A DNA stretch of 64,000 bases from Tanypteryx hageni (GCA_028673005.1 CM054112.1:189197144-189261143), one strand, 5' to 3'; numbered from the stretch's first letter, positions 1 through 10,924 are shown. Program-made: numbers and translations. Notes: generated from the sequence alone by a model not told the origin.

Positions 1-1752
1 CATCGTCATCATAAAGATAAGATTCATCTTTTCCAACCCAAGAGAAATGATATATGTCCAGTGCTCCCTGCGAAACAATGGAGGTCCGTCGACCCATCAA
101 ATACGGTTTTTATCCCAAGGAAATAAATTGAAGGTGGCTTCCATCGTTCGTAAAGAAAAAAAACACGGTGGGAGCAACTTGAAGACTCGAGAGCCCTTCT
201 TCTACGTAACTTGGGTGGCATCGTTCAATTTCTCCCGGAGATGCGACGTGGCATTACGTCATCGGCGACACATTTGAATAAAGAGAGACTTAATACTTCA
301 TTCCGCTGATGTTTCGACGGCGTTTCGTCGACTGCCAAGTACTTCCATCTTTCACTCCCACCTCTCTCTCTCTCTTTCCTTCCATCCCCTCCTGCAATCC
401 TTACGTCTCCTAGCAGATTTGATTACGGTGTCGAAACCGGGAGTTGGCATGGAAACACGTTCCTCGGCATCCGACCAGTGGACTTCGATTCGCCCAAATT
501 GCAAATTGGCTTTCTTAGTGTACGGACTCCTGGAAGAATTGGAGAACAGTACGCGGAAAGGAGGAGTGGCGTTTAGTTTAGTGCCAGCTGTTTCGCCGAA
601 TGCATTAATTCTCTTCTCGTTTATGAGTCGATTCGCAGTCGATATACACATTACGTGTTAGGAATCACCTGTCATAATTCGTAATTCGTCGTTTGGCTTA
701 ATTTGCGCATGGGAATTTTCGCAAATTCTATTTTTCGTCTTGTTATATTTGAAAGGAAAGGAAAAGCGGAAACCAATTTACAGTACGGTTGTTGATCTTT
801 TGTTAAGGTAATAACAATCTAAATGCTTTAAATGTTGATGTGGATTGATTACCGTTTTGCTAAAAGGATCACGGTTGTTGCATTAATCAACAAGATGTAT
901 TAATCTCTTAAAGGTGTATATTTGCATTGATGATTGCCGAACCGGCTCGTTCCATCATCGGAAATCAATATAATGGGTTATATATGAAAATCGATGTAAA
1001 TTGGCGAAACTTTCACCGTCTCCGACCGGATTGGCATTTCATCAAAAAGGCTTCGCAACCGCCTTCCACACTCATCACTTCCCTCGTCATGGACATCTTG
1101 CCCGGCCGTTGTTATTAATGAGCGACCCATGTTTTCAATCAGCCATATTCTTAATTGTCGGGTATCCGAGTTCGGGTCGTCGTCTCATGAATGATTCAAG
1201 TCCCGTCGTCTACTTGGATGGATCGTGATTCACCGCTTTGGTCGGAGCGGAATCAAACAATGGCCCGTTTGGAGGGAAAAAAGAATTATTATTTATCTGA
1301 GACCCGATTCGATAAGGATGCCCTCCTATAACCCATAACATGGCGGGACCTGAGACGGCTCTCTTTTGCCTTTTCTTTTCTGTTGGTACTGTATGTAGAA
1401 CTCCAGCCTTCTTCTACTTGTCAATGATCATTCATATGAGGTGCGTTCGGCCCGCCCTCTTTATTCATTTCGCCGAAACAAGGCATCCTCCCTTAAACGG
1501 CCTTTATCGTTATTCTGTGTATGAAAAGGGCAGTTATATTTTTCGGCCCACTGAATGCCTTATGCTCATGTAGATGGAAAATCGGAGTTTCATTTCGGAG
1601 CAAGGCCGTAGTCGAAATAAATTGCAATGTTTTAGGAAAGTTCTTTGAAAAAAAACGAAGTAGAATATAAATTTCTCTGCGTTGTAATGCAGAATAATTT
1701 CCTTCTAATTAAATTGAATTAAAAATATTTTAATCCCGAATAAATATTTATT
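1..1752. other. non-coding DNA, no gene recognised
   Basis: No open frame here has protein-like composition or plausible splice structure, and frames up to about 100 codons look like chance. A short CT run lies near 360-385. I saw no repeat copy shared with the rest of the window. It could be intergenic or intronic. Confidence 0.5.
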
Positions 1753-2260
1753 CAAAGGAAAGCATATTTCAGCGCCATCTACGGGAGTCGTTTGTCGCTT
1801 GTTGCAAGCGACGCGTATGGCAAAGGCACCTTCGCCACACCCTCGTCACGACACTCGTTGGGAACACGGTTTCTGTACGTTCTTTTAAACTTGAACTAAG
1901 CATACACCTTAAGTGCTATCGTGTGGAATAAAAAGCCCAAAATCGGAAGATCCGGGTTCGAATTCTGACAAAAATTGATTTATTTTCTCTCCGTAATTTA
2001 AGATGTCAAGAATACATCCAAACCAGAGTTATGTAGTTGTAAACATTAGCCGCCCGTTAAGTTCATTTTCGCTCACGCTTAAGGCAAGGTCTTCGCCCCA
2101 AAGCTAGCGTTCCGGGTTGAACCCGGGTAAACTTCGCCGAAGGTCATCATCCTTGTATCAACCCACACACTCTCAGGATCTCTTAGTGGGAGTTTTCGCC
2201 CGGAGGTGAAGGGAATAAATTCTTGCGCCCTTCGGCATTATCGATCGATTTCTGTAAATC
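1753..2260. repeat. possible degraded repeat with tRNA-like B box
   Basis: This stretch differs from its AT-rich flanks. It holds a perfect 7-bp stem with a 5-nt loop at about 1794-1812 (GTCGCTT/AAGCGAC), a B-box-like GGGTTCGAATTC near 1955, and a second near-palindrome CCGGGTTGAACCCGG near 2110. The AGCGCCATCT at 1771-1780 resembles a CTCF-type motif in reverse. Together these suggest an old SINE or MITE, but I see no second copy and no terminal repeats, so the class is open. Confidence 0.25.
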
Positions 2261-3037
2261 GTCAGTTACCCGTATTTTTTAAAATTTGATCTAAGTTTAT
2301 CGGTATTCTTATCCTTCAAATTTCACCGAATGTGTAACATTAATCAACTGAATTTCTGAATGTTATCCCGAAAAAGACAACCGAATACCCGCTAATGTAT
2401 GAGGCAGTATATATTGTGGTCTTCGATTCCTACTTGTTGTACAAGAAACGGCTATCAAAAGAGGGTTACTCCTTCAGCGTCGATTTGAAGACACGTTCGC
2501 CTTCGTATATTTGCGTGTTTTTAAATTACGCTCGTGGTTGATGTCGGGATTTAACCTTCCACCAACGCGCTTTATCGTGGCCCCTTCCCTCACCCGCTTC
2601 CTCCTCCTCTTAGTCGCCCTACCACCCACTACGCTCCCTACCTCCGCCCTCCCTTTTCCCTCCTCCATCCCTCCTCTCACCTTCACCGGCTGCCTTCCTC
2701 CCAACCAACCCTTCCAAAGAGCTCCTTTTCGGATGCTGTGGAGGAGGAGGAGGAGGATATGAGGGTGGCTGGTGATGGAAGCGGGTGGGTGGGAGAAAGA
2801 GAAGCGGAGGCCGAAAGAGAGGGGGAGTGCCCCGTGGCGAGGGCGGCGCTAAGCATTGCCAAGGCCTCCTCCTCCACCGATATGACTAACGACTGTCAAA
2901 AGAAGGGGGGAGGGAGAGAAGGGATTTGGGGTGGGGGGAGAAGGACGGCCAGATAGAGCAAAGGACCCCAAGGACGCCTCCGGATAATATCTGCAGGTTT
3001 AAGAGAAAGTAAAGCTTTTTACTCCTTTGGGATTATC
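2261..3037. other. non-coding DNA with GA/CT-rich patches
   Basis: The stretch from about 2570 to 2950 switches from C/T-rich (2575-2720) to G/A-rich (2735-2955). This explains the overlapping open frames on both strands, which are Pro/Ser-rich on one and Gly/Arg/Glu-rich on the other. No gene is recognised. Confidence 0.45.
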
Positions 3038-3045
3038 GTTTAAAG

Positions 3046-3314
3046 CAGTGGTATTCAAACCTTTTTCAGTTGACGTGCCCCTTAGTACCTTTGTAAAGAA
3101 ACTCACCCACTGATTTACGTTCAACTAAATCCTATATTCACTCAGTTTTTATTGCGGGGGGGAGGGGGGGGTTGCAGGTGCATAAAAGTTATATACAGTA
3201 ATCTTCTATGTATCCTACTTTAGAGAAATATGGTACCAATTAAAAATTAACATCTGCTTTAATATTTTTTTTTGTACTCCCAGGAGTGCGCGTACCCCAG
3301 GTTGAATACCGCTG
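3046..3314. mobile_element. hAT-type MITE with 8-bp target duplication
   Basis: The left end begins CAGTGGTATTCAAACC and the right end, read in reverse complement, begins CAGCGGTATTCAACC, so the terminal inverted repeats match except at a couple of positions. The 8 bases outside each end are identical: GTTTAAAG at 3038-3045 and at 3315-3322. A CAGNG start with an 8-bp duplication is the signature of the hAT superfamily. The 269-bp body has no open frame and carries a G-rich run near 3157-3172, so it is a non-autonomous element. No transposase source is in the window. Confidence 0.85.
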
Positions 3315-3322
3315 GTTTAAAG

Positions 3323-4779
3323 GAACGGAGTTGTTTTTGCCGGAGCGCAGAGCGTCTTCGGAGATTAGAGGTTGTGGTTGGCTTAAAGGTGCGGCATATC
3401 CCTTTTATGTTCGGCCCAATACCACTTTTTTAAAGGATGCAGAGAAAAGATAGCACGGCAACATGGGAGCTTTTCGTATAAGTGCACAATTGGGTCGTAA
3501 AACAATTCCGATGTTTTTTTCTTTCATAGTGCGGAGCGCGCGTCGAAATATTTCTGGCTTCCGGGTGTGGAGGATTTCTTCTAAACAAACCAAACTGGTT
3601 GGCGGAGTTAGTGGAGAAAAAAAGAGAAGGGGAGAAAAAAGTTAGTCCGCTTGGCTGTTGTTGCTTCCATTCGTTTTTGCCGCTTTTTTTGGTAATCTCG
3701 TTGAAGGTCGGTCTCTGGAGGATGTGAACACACCGCGATGGAGCTGTGCGTTAGAGTAGATAAAGATCAGAGGTCGAACCGTTGGGGGTTTTAAAAAACA
3801 CTTGCAAGCAAAAGATCTCGCAGAAAATTTCGGTCGCTTTCCTTCATCTGGTGATTTTGACCCCTTTTTTCTGCTCCGAGAGGTTTCGGAGGTTTCTCAA
3901 GTTCCACGTAATCGGGATCTTCCGCTAACGTGACCTTTATATTAGGCACGCTTCAGAAGGGTCGTGGCCGTTGATTGTCGGATTAAAAGATTCCTCATTC
4001 ATGATTCGAGATAGTAATTCTTAAGCTTTGTGTTAATACGTAATCGGCGTATATTTTGTCAGAGTTTCTGAGCCGAAGGCCCCGGAAGTGTTTCTATTTT
4101 AATTAGTGCACTAAGTTGGATTAGTATTCTCAGCTAATGGCTTGGAGTGTGTATATATGTCCTACTTTTGGCATTTATGTCTGTTTGTCACAGAAGAGCG
4201 ATAAACAGTCGTTTATTTTATAATTCAGATCTAATGCAATAATAGACCCGGGATAAAATCATTCGGTGATCAAAAGCTATGAATTGCACGAACTTGTGCT
4301 AGGTCGATGTTTATTAAAATTCGTTTTGGAATGTGTTTTCCTTCTCACGAGTCTAGAGTAAGGGTTTTATTTGGCGTTGCGTTCTCAAACACGAGTTCCT
4401 TTCTTCTGACATAAGTCTGCTTGAAAGCACTCGTCTCCTTGAATTTATTTTTAAATCCTGACAAGCTTTAAATGTTTCACGGTTTCGCTTAACAAACTCA
4501 TTGCAAGATATCCTTCGTAGGATACTTATAATTCCGACTCTGGGATAAATCCGGAACTAAATCTCGAGGCGGAATCTTTTCATGTCTTTCAATTTGACGA
4601 ACCCTGTCATCGTTTTCGGAACAGTTCCTATAATACGTGGGGGAGTTGCGTGACGGGTTGAATTCATGCTGACTTAGCGGGCGCTAAAAGTATTTTTTAA
4701 AAACTTTCGACAAGGTCCTGATATATCCGGTCGGCCCTAATTCTTATCTCGCCCATCCGAAACGTCCGCACCCTTTCAG
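3323..4779. other. non-coding DNA, nothing recognised
   Basis: Mixed-composition sequence without a convincing open frame. A sequence near 3735-3790 contains GGTCGAACC, loosely like a polymerase III B box, but no matching A box was found. Confidence 0.45.
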
Positions 4780-6245
4780 ATTTTGGCCCACGGGGTCCCA
4801 AAAGAGGAGGCCTCTTTATCTCCCGTATCCCACTTCATCTCTCTCTTTCTCTCTCTCGCCTCTTTAATTTTCGCCCTCTTCTTTTTCTCCAATTCTCACC
4901 TCTCCGCGGCCATTGACGTTTCTCTTAGCGTTCCTTTTGGGAGTGCGCTCTCGTGGATTTTTCTTTTCGTCCTCGTCCGCTTCCTCAGACCTCAGCGCGT
5001 ATTCTTTCCCATTTATCGCTTTCTCACTCTTTCGTCTTTTCTCTCTCTCCCTCCCTCTATCGTTTGCTCTACATGTCTCTTGCAAAACATCTCTTAACCC
5101 GTCCTTTCTCCTTCTTTATCTCTATAAAGTAATCTTTCATTTTTGCAACTCTGTTCCACTGTATCTATCTGTTAATCTCACCCTGATAAAGACTTTTATC
5201 CGTTTATCTTCCTACATCCCATTTCATCTTACGGTTTAATTTTCTGTTTTTATGTTCCTATTCTTCACATCTGTTGTTTTTCGTCTATTCCCCTTGTATC
5301 TATTGCTGATTTTTTCGTTTTGTACAGCCTCGGTTGAAGAATATCTTATACCCCTGGGAAGGTATATAGTTTTATGGCTTCCTAACAACTCAGAAGAAGA
5401 AAGTTCGTCGAATAAAACAATTTCTTCTTCCTCCAGGGTCCTGTCCCATTTGCGTGGGCCAAGGGTTTTTTTTAACTCTCTGAAGTCACGGAATCCTTAC
5501 ACTTAATGTTTTCCCGGAACCATGGACATGGATGCCGTGCTTCGAGGATGTAAGACAAACGGCAATCGATCTCAGTCTCTCACTGAACACTTCATGTTCT
5601 CCCGAAATTCTAGGAGAGCACCGTTTGAAAACCCCTGAGCAGCGCGAAAAAACGGCCCTGATCTTTTTTTTTATATTTCTTTCTCCCTCGCTTCTTCTAT
5701 TGTTTCTCCTTTTCCGCTTCCGTTTCGCTGCTGCCTCCTTGGTCCATTGTTGCATCACGTCCGATGCCTTTTATCCTTTATCTACGTCCTCCTTAAGAGG
5801 GTCACAACGCGTTATTCTGTGGATCGTGAGGGCGTTGTCTCCCCGTCATCCTCTGCTGCGATTCGGTTCCGCCCGCGGGGAATTCTCTTTGTTTCCAGGG
5901 CAAAGGCAGAGGCTGACAAACCCTCCCTCCGTCCTCCCTCCAACAACCAGTTCGCCACCGCCGTCGCCACCGCACCCTGCAGAGCGTCTGCCACACATCC
6001 AACCCTTTAGTCTTTTCCCCTCACAGGCTTCTCCAAAATTCCTCCCCACCTCCTCGCCAGCTCATTACCCTCGCTGCTTGCGAAGAAGCCACCTGCCTTC
6101 CAGAGACCGTCTCCCGCAGTTTCCTCCACCCCCTTCCGTTCTTTTCCTCTTCCTCACTCCTAACTCTCCTCCACGCACCTTTAAAGCGTACACTCTTTCT
6201 CTCACCTTCCCCTCCCTTTCACGCTTCTCTCCATCCCAAGTTCGT
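4780..6245 (+). repeat. CT-rich (polypyrimidine) tracts
   Basis: The plus strand is strongly pyrimidine-biased at about 4800-5090 and again at about 5680-6235, with runs of CTCTCT, TTCCCTCC and similar. Open frames such as the 245-codon frame at 5532-6269 are rich in Ser, Pro, Leu and Phe because TCN, CCN, CTN and TTY codons cannot form stops. I see no gene here. Confidence 0.6.
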
Positions 6246-6398
6246 AAACCTCGACACGCGATTAACTAAGGCCTCGGAGACAGGTGAAGCGTTTAGTGTT
6301 CTCGAGTTGCCCAAGATAGCTTGCTCATCCCGACGATCGTGTTAATCTATGTGAGTTGCAGAATGAACCAGAGGGGAAGTCTCTATGCTATGTGTTAA

Positions 6399-8045
6399 TT
6401 GAGATCGACTCGGACGTCTCTATCGGAAGGTTGGGGGAATCAAAATGAAGCTGTTTTTATTGGTATGGAGAAGGACAAAAAAGCCAAAGAGTACGTGCAC
6501 GCGAGGTTGAGAGCTCGGCTTCGTTATTATGTAATCCCGCAAATCGGACTGGGGTGCTGTAGTTCGGTGCGAGGCCGAAAATCTCTCCCGAAGCAGGCAA
6601 TAGCAGATTGGGTGAAAGGTGTGCTTCCCAACATATCGATCCTTGTTTCGACTAGTATTGTAATGAAAGAATTAGCTGCTGAAATCGCGCTGTATTTGAA
6701 AATTATATTCGAGAAATCCATTAGAGAAGGAGTAGTTCCTAAAGATTGGAAGGTGGCACATGTTACGCCCATCCATAAGAGTGGCGACAGAGAGAACCCC
6801 GAAAATTATAGGCCGATATCCTTAACTTCATTATCGTGCAAGATACTTGAGCACATAGTCTTTAGCTCTGTAATGCGCTATTTAGATAGTCATTCATTGC
6901 TTAGCGGATGCCAACACGGATTCCGGAGAGGTAGATCATGCGAAACGCAGCTCGGCCTGTTCGTGGACGATTTGTTGCAATGCGGAGAGAAAAATACTCA
7001 GGTCAATGCCATATTCATTGATTTCAGGAAGGCGTTCGATAAAGTATCTCATAGGAAATTAATTGCGAAGTTAGGACAATGTGGTATCAATTCGAAAGTT
7101 GTCGGTTGGGTGAGAGACTTCCTCTCGAATAGGGAACAGATAGTTGTCATCGATGGAAAATACTCGTCCCCCGTTAAAGTTGCTTCGGGTGTTCCTCAGG
7201 GAAGTGTATTGGGCCCTCTGCTCTTCTTAATCTATGTAAATGATATGTGCTCGGTTGTTCGTAGTAAAATTAGGCTTTTCGCCGATGACACCGTTCGATA
7301 TAAAGAAATAAAAAATCAGGAGGACCATCAGTCTCTGCGTGAAGACTTAAGAGCCATTTCAGCGTGGTGCAAAGAATGGCAAATCGAAATTAATTATACT
7401 AAATGTGCCGCAGTCACGTTCTGGAAAAGTAAGAACAAAGATTTAGGTTTCGAATATAAAATAGATGAAATGAGTATTCGACAAGCTGAGTATGTAAAAT
7501 ATTTAGGAGTAACCATTTGTCGAGATCTTTCGTGGGACATGCACATTCGTCGAGTTATAGGCGCGGTCAACAAGAAACTGGCATTCATAGGTAGAATAGT
7601 ACGGAACACTACAGAGAAAGTACGCGAAACATGCTACTTATCACTGGTAAGACCACAAGTAGAATACGCAGCGAGCATATGGGATCCGTACGAGAAGGGA
7701 CACATAATTCAACTAGAAAGAGTACAGCGCAGAGCAGCCAGATTTGTAAAACAAAAGTACGAACATAAGGAAAGCGTCACCTCTTTATTGAGCGATTTGA
7801 ACTGGGTATCACTGGAGGACCATAGATTGCACTCAAGGTTGAAACTTCTAGAGAAATATAGGTCAGAATGTCTAATAGAGGAGGTAGTGGGAATAATTGT
7901 GGCACCGACGTATATAGGTAGAAATGATCGAGACGATAAAATACGGGAGATCGATTGTAGGACGGAGCGTTATCTAGGCTCTTTCTTTCCGAGGACAATA
8001 AGAGATCACAATAGGAAATTTCGAATTGCGTTAGACAATCTTTAG
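6399..8045 (+). CDS. LINE reverse transcriptase, N-terminally truncated
   Basis: A 548-codon frame encodes a non-LTR retrotransposon reverse transcriptase. RT fingers begin around residue 95 (KIIFEKSIREG, then VPKDWK and NYRPISLTS at 137-144). The catalytic aspartate motif FIDFRKAFD is at 206-214, SGVPQGSVLGPLLF at 263-276 and the FADD box at 294-297, so the three catalytic aspartates appear present. The C-terminal region continues through KYLGVT (367-372), RRAARFV (444-450) and FFPRTIRD (529-536) to a stop. The family normally has an upstream apurinic endonuclease domain, and none is visible, so this is a 5'-truncated copy. The first 60-80 residues do not look like RT and may be flanking DNA read through by chance. 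The true 5' boundary is probably near 6600. The protein resembles the CR1/L2/Jockey supergroup, but the clade is not settled. It is not a host gene. Confidence 0.9.
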   Translation: MRSTRTSLSEGWGNQNEAVFIGMEKDKKAKEYVHARLRARLRYYVIPQIGLGCCSSVRGRKSLPKQAIADWVKGVLPNISILVSTSIVMKELAAEIALYLKIIFEKSIREGVVPKDWKVAHVTPIHKSGDRENPENYRPISLTSLSCKILEHIVFSSVMRYLDSHSLLSGCQHGFRRGRSCETQLGLFVDDLLQCGEKNTQVNAIFIDFRKAFDKVSHRKLIAKLGQCGINSKVVGWVRDFLSNREQIVVIDGKYSSPVKVASGVPQGSVLGPLLFLIYVNDMCSVVRSKIRLFADDTVRYKEIKNQEDHQSLREDLRAISAWCKEWQIEINYTKCAAVTFWKSKNKDLGFEYKIDEMSIRQAEYVKYLGVTICRDLSWDMHIRRVIGAVNKKLAFIGRIVRNTTEKVRETCYLSLVRPQVEYAASIWDPYEKGHIIQLERVQRRAARFVKQKYEHKESVTSLLSDLNWVSLEDHRLHSRLKLLEKYRSECLIEEVVGIIVAPTYIGRNDRDDKIREIDCRTERYLGSFFPRTIRDHNRKFRIALDNL

Positions 8046-8122
8046 GTAGGATTTGGTGCATTGCACCCCCTGCCACCCACCAACTTGGTGAATTGCAGGG
8101 TAACTTGTAGATGTAGATGTAG
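6590..8122 (+). mobile_element. 5'-truncated non-LTR retrotransposon (LINE)
   Basis: The element comprises the RT frame, a short 3' UTR (8046-8104) and a tail of about three TGTAGA-like units (8106-8122). The 3' UTR can fold, and microsatellite tails instead of poly(A) are known in CR1/L2 and related clades. The 5' edge is estimated from where RT homology fades, and I could not find a target-site duplication. The uninterrupted frame suggests a fairly young insertion. A second fragment of the family lies at 12896-12960. Confidence 0.8.
8068..8122 (+). other. LINE 3' UTR hairpin and TGTAGA tail
   Basis: CCCTGC at 8068-8073 pairs with GCAGGG at 8095-8100. Between them CACCAA (8078-8083) pairs with TTGGTG (8085-8090), giving a two-part stem. 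The repeat TGTAGATGTAGATGTAG follows at 8106-8122. In CR1/L2-like elements such a 3' hairpin is the site the reverse transcriptase recognises, and that role is inferred here. Confidence 0.6.
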
Positions 8123-8215
8123 CAATGACACTCGTGGTTTGCATTTAATCTGAGAGATTTAACTGAAGATTTCTTGCTGGAAAAGGAGAAAGCGAGCTAC
8201 ACTGGCTGTTGTAAA

Positions 8216-8376
8216 ATTATAAGTGAAGGAAAATCTCCAAAGCCAGTCAATTTGGATAAAAACCCGGATAAGAAACGGAGTAAAAAGCCGGATAAGCTAT
8301 CCGGCTTTTTACTCCGTTTCTTATCCGGTTTTTTATCCAAATTGACTGGCTTTGGAGATTTTCCTTCGCTTATAAT
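8216..8376. repeat. near-perfect 79-bp foldback (hairpin) sequence
   Basis: The arms 8216-8294 and 8298-8376 are reverse complements with only two mismatched pairs (8224/8368 and 8263/8329) around a 3-nt spacer. The open frame here reads similar peptides on both strands for this reason. No target-site duplication or known terminal motif was found at its edges. It may be a very young foldback element, a templated inversion from replication or repair, or an assembly or sequencing artefact. Confidence 0.9.
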
Positions 8377-8520
8377 GAAGATTCCTTGTTTTTGTGGAGC
8401 TATAATTACCTTAGCTAAGTCAAATATCTGTTTATTATCTACCTTTATTCATGAAAGAATTATCAGGCTCACCTTATGGCTAAAATTAAATTGAAAAGCT
8501 CTGTTCTTCCGATCTCTATA

Positions 8521-8621
8521 AAAAGGTTGGGAAGATCAGATGCAAATTTCAGCTACAAAGCAGCCGACTTCTGTGGTGATCCTTCGAGAGTAGATTCTAA
8601 TAAAGTACTTCCCAACCTTTT
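8521..8621. repeat. 14-bp perfect inverted repeat, 73-nt spacer
   Basis: AAAAGGTTGGGAAG at 8521-8534 is the exact reverse complement of 8608-8621. It lies between two tighter foldbacks and may share their origin. The spacer has no recognised feature. Confidence 0.7.
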
Positions 8622-8729
8622 CGTGGCTATTGGAGAAACACTTGATCTGCTTCTCGATGGGAGCATTATCAGATATTTGTACCAACATACATTCGAATAA
8701 CCTTCGGATTTTCTCTATCAGTTATGCCT

Positions 8730-8790
8730 ATGCTGGTGGAGGTTTTCGGGTTTCGCCTACGCAGCGAAACCCGAAAACCTCCACCAGCAT
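8730..8790. repeat. perfect 26-bp foldback, 9-nt loop
   Basis: The arm 8730-8755 is an exact reverse complement of 8765-8790, with loop CCTACGCAG. The direct repeat GTTATGCCT flanks the structure (about 8721-8729 and 8821-8829), which may be a duplicated target or chance. This perfect stem is why near-identical peptides appear on both strands here. Confidence 0.85.
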
Positions 8791-8879
8791 TCAGCAACGC
8801 TGCGAAAGCCTTCAACTCAAAGTTATGCCTGTGATTTATGTCTCTCATATCATACCTCGAACTGTACCCCACTGACCTT

Positions 8880-10160
8880 AAAAATATTCAGTGTAGGAAG
8901 AGTTGGCGTTAAAATATACGAATACTCATTTTTATTTTTTTAATAATCGGTTTGTTCGTTAAAGGTCTTTCGTTTTGAAATAAAACGCCCGACTCTTCTG
9001 TAATTCGAAGGGAAATAGGTAATTTTTTGACCAAATAACTCTTAGCAGAGAGGATCTGCGGTTCGCGGCAAGTTCTGGTCATGGACGCACCTTCGGTGTC
9101 ATTTTCTGTACTTGAGAGAGAAGCGATGATTGGGTCGTTAGCCGATGACGCTCTTAACAGTTCCGCATGATTTACGTGCCCCTCTTCGCAGCCTCCTTAA
9201 CTGACATAACGGACATGATAATAAAAGGAAATGCGGCATCGATTCCCTTCCCTATAAAATGGAACTCATTCTTTTGCCTTCTCGAGAAACTGAGCGGTAT
9301 AGCGGCTTGGCGTAATAAAATTTACGCATTCCGAACAGCCTTCTAAGGAGAGGAACGTAAACTAATAAACATATACCGCTCTAGGGTAGATTAATGGGAG
9401 TTTTAAAACGTTTTGAGAGAAACCGCCGCTCGAAGACTTTTTTCGCCTTAAAGATCTACCGTTTAATGACACTCGCTAAACATGCGATCACGCTCGAGTG
9501 TTTGACTAACAGTAAAAATGACAGTCCTTATCCGCAGACGCATATGTTACGTTCGACAAATAGAGGTTTTTTTACTTTTAATTTGTCGAACTATGAATTT
9601 GTTTGAGGAATGAAATTGCAATAATTTAACCTCCATTACGGGGTAGACGAAAGTTCTGAGAATCTTAATGTGAAGGTTGCTGTCATTTTCACCATTGAAT
9701 CGCGCGCTAATTTATTTCTACCCCTTTATTCATTCAAAGGTGAATTGGCTAAAAATAAAAGATAGCAATCGTACGCTGTGTTCCGGTTTTCATGTGTCAT
9801 TATGGCCAAAAAAATCGAAGGAAACAACACTGGCCGGCGGAAAATCGTTAAGAACATCTTTGCTACGAGATTGAAAAAATCGCAAACAAATCGGTAGAAT
9901 TACAGGTTTCCATGGAGTTTCAACTTCAATCACATTCTAATGAACCCAAATTACGTAGTGTTCTCGTCGTTTTTCACCACCTCGGATGCGGCGACTACCC
10001 TTTTTCTCTCCCGAAAACTCGACCGCAGCCATCCAAGCCCATCCTTTTGGTCTTTTGACGAAAACCACCCCCGCATGACCGTAGTTATCCCTCTCCGCCT
10101 CTGGTCCTCCCACGCCAACCACCCGCCTCATCCCCCGCTTTTGTTTGTTACCAGACTAGT
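8880..10160. other. non-coding DNA, nothing recognised
   Basis: AT-rich to mixed sequence with only short chance frames. I found no splice-bounded coding block or repeat copy shared with other parts of the window. Confidence 0.45.
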
Positions 10161-10164
10161 GGGA

Positions 10165-10190
10165 TAGTGGGAGAGAGAGAGAGAGAGAGG
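10165..10190. promoter_or_regulatory. GAGA-rich tract beside a CpG-rich stretch
   Basis: A (GA)n run of roughly 20 bases is followed by TCGCGGCGACC and moderately CpG-rich DNA to about 10420. In insects GAGA tracts near promoters bind GAGA factor. That function is only inferred here, and it could simply be a microsatellite. Confidence 0.25.
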
Positions 10191-10920
10191 TCGCGGCGAC
10201 CTTCGTTCAAGAGCCAACCCGATCGACTGCACCATATAATCTAGCCCTCTCCCCCGCCAAATCTCGTACCAACCCTTCCCGTTGCCTCCCCTATTACGGA
10301 GGGTTTGTTGTTATTTGTGGTTTTCCATCCCCGCGCAACCGAATGAGATAGGACAAATCTCGGTCCGCGCGAGCATGCGAGTCTCGCGTCTGTCTGGACG
10401 TATACGTTTGGCCACCTCTCGGGGGGGAAAAACAATTGGACACGATAGAATATAAAAAACGGCTCTTTGGCTTTCCTTTCAACATCTCTTTGTCCCTTTC
10501 TCTTCCTGTCCGTCTGGGGACGCGCTTTTTTATACATTACATTCAAATCGTTTCGATCTCCATAGCGTGGAGAAATGGCAGTTCAAAAGTTTTGTCGTTT
10601 GCTGTTTTTTTGCGTCGGCAGTTTCGATGGAAATGTTTGCATTGGAATGGTATTGGCGTGAATTATTAACTTTATTGTGCTCGCCAGCGCCTCTGATGTC
10701 GCAAGAGGCGCTTTCGAAACGTTTGTCAATTTATAATGAAATAAACTTTCCCAGATAAATTTACTTTCGATCGGAGCAGCGATTGGGAAAATAAACGTTT
10801 GCTGGAAATAGCGAGTGTAAATGAATTGATCGTGCAGTTCCGTGTTGATGTAAATAATTAAAATTCTATCTTTTATATTTGTGTGGTCAGAGTTTGAATT
10901 TGAAATCGGGAAATTGTGTA
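10191..10920. other. non-coding DNA, CpG-containing then AT-rich
   Basis: Open frames on both strands overlap at 10240-10670 but none has recognisable domains. From about 10860 the sequence becomes AT-rich and grades into the Helitron-like copy. Confidence 0.4.
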
Positions 10921-10924
10921 ATCA

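Noticed and set aside
3720..3790. Possible SINE head with GGTCGAACC
   Set aside because: Only one box-like motif, and no tRNA fold or second copy.
5532..6269. 245-codon plus-strand frame before the LINE
   Set aside because: It coincides with C/T-rich tracts and has no domain. It is not the missing N-terminus of the LINE.
8505..8515. 11 bases identical to the end of a sequencing adaptor
   Set aside because: The preceding bases do not match the adaptor, and an 11-base match has a few percent chance in this much DNA. Kept only as a caution for the foldback cluster.
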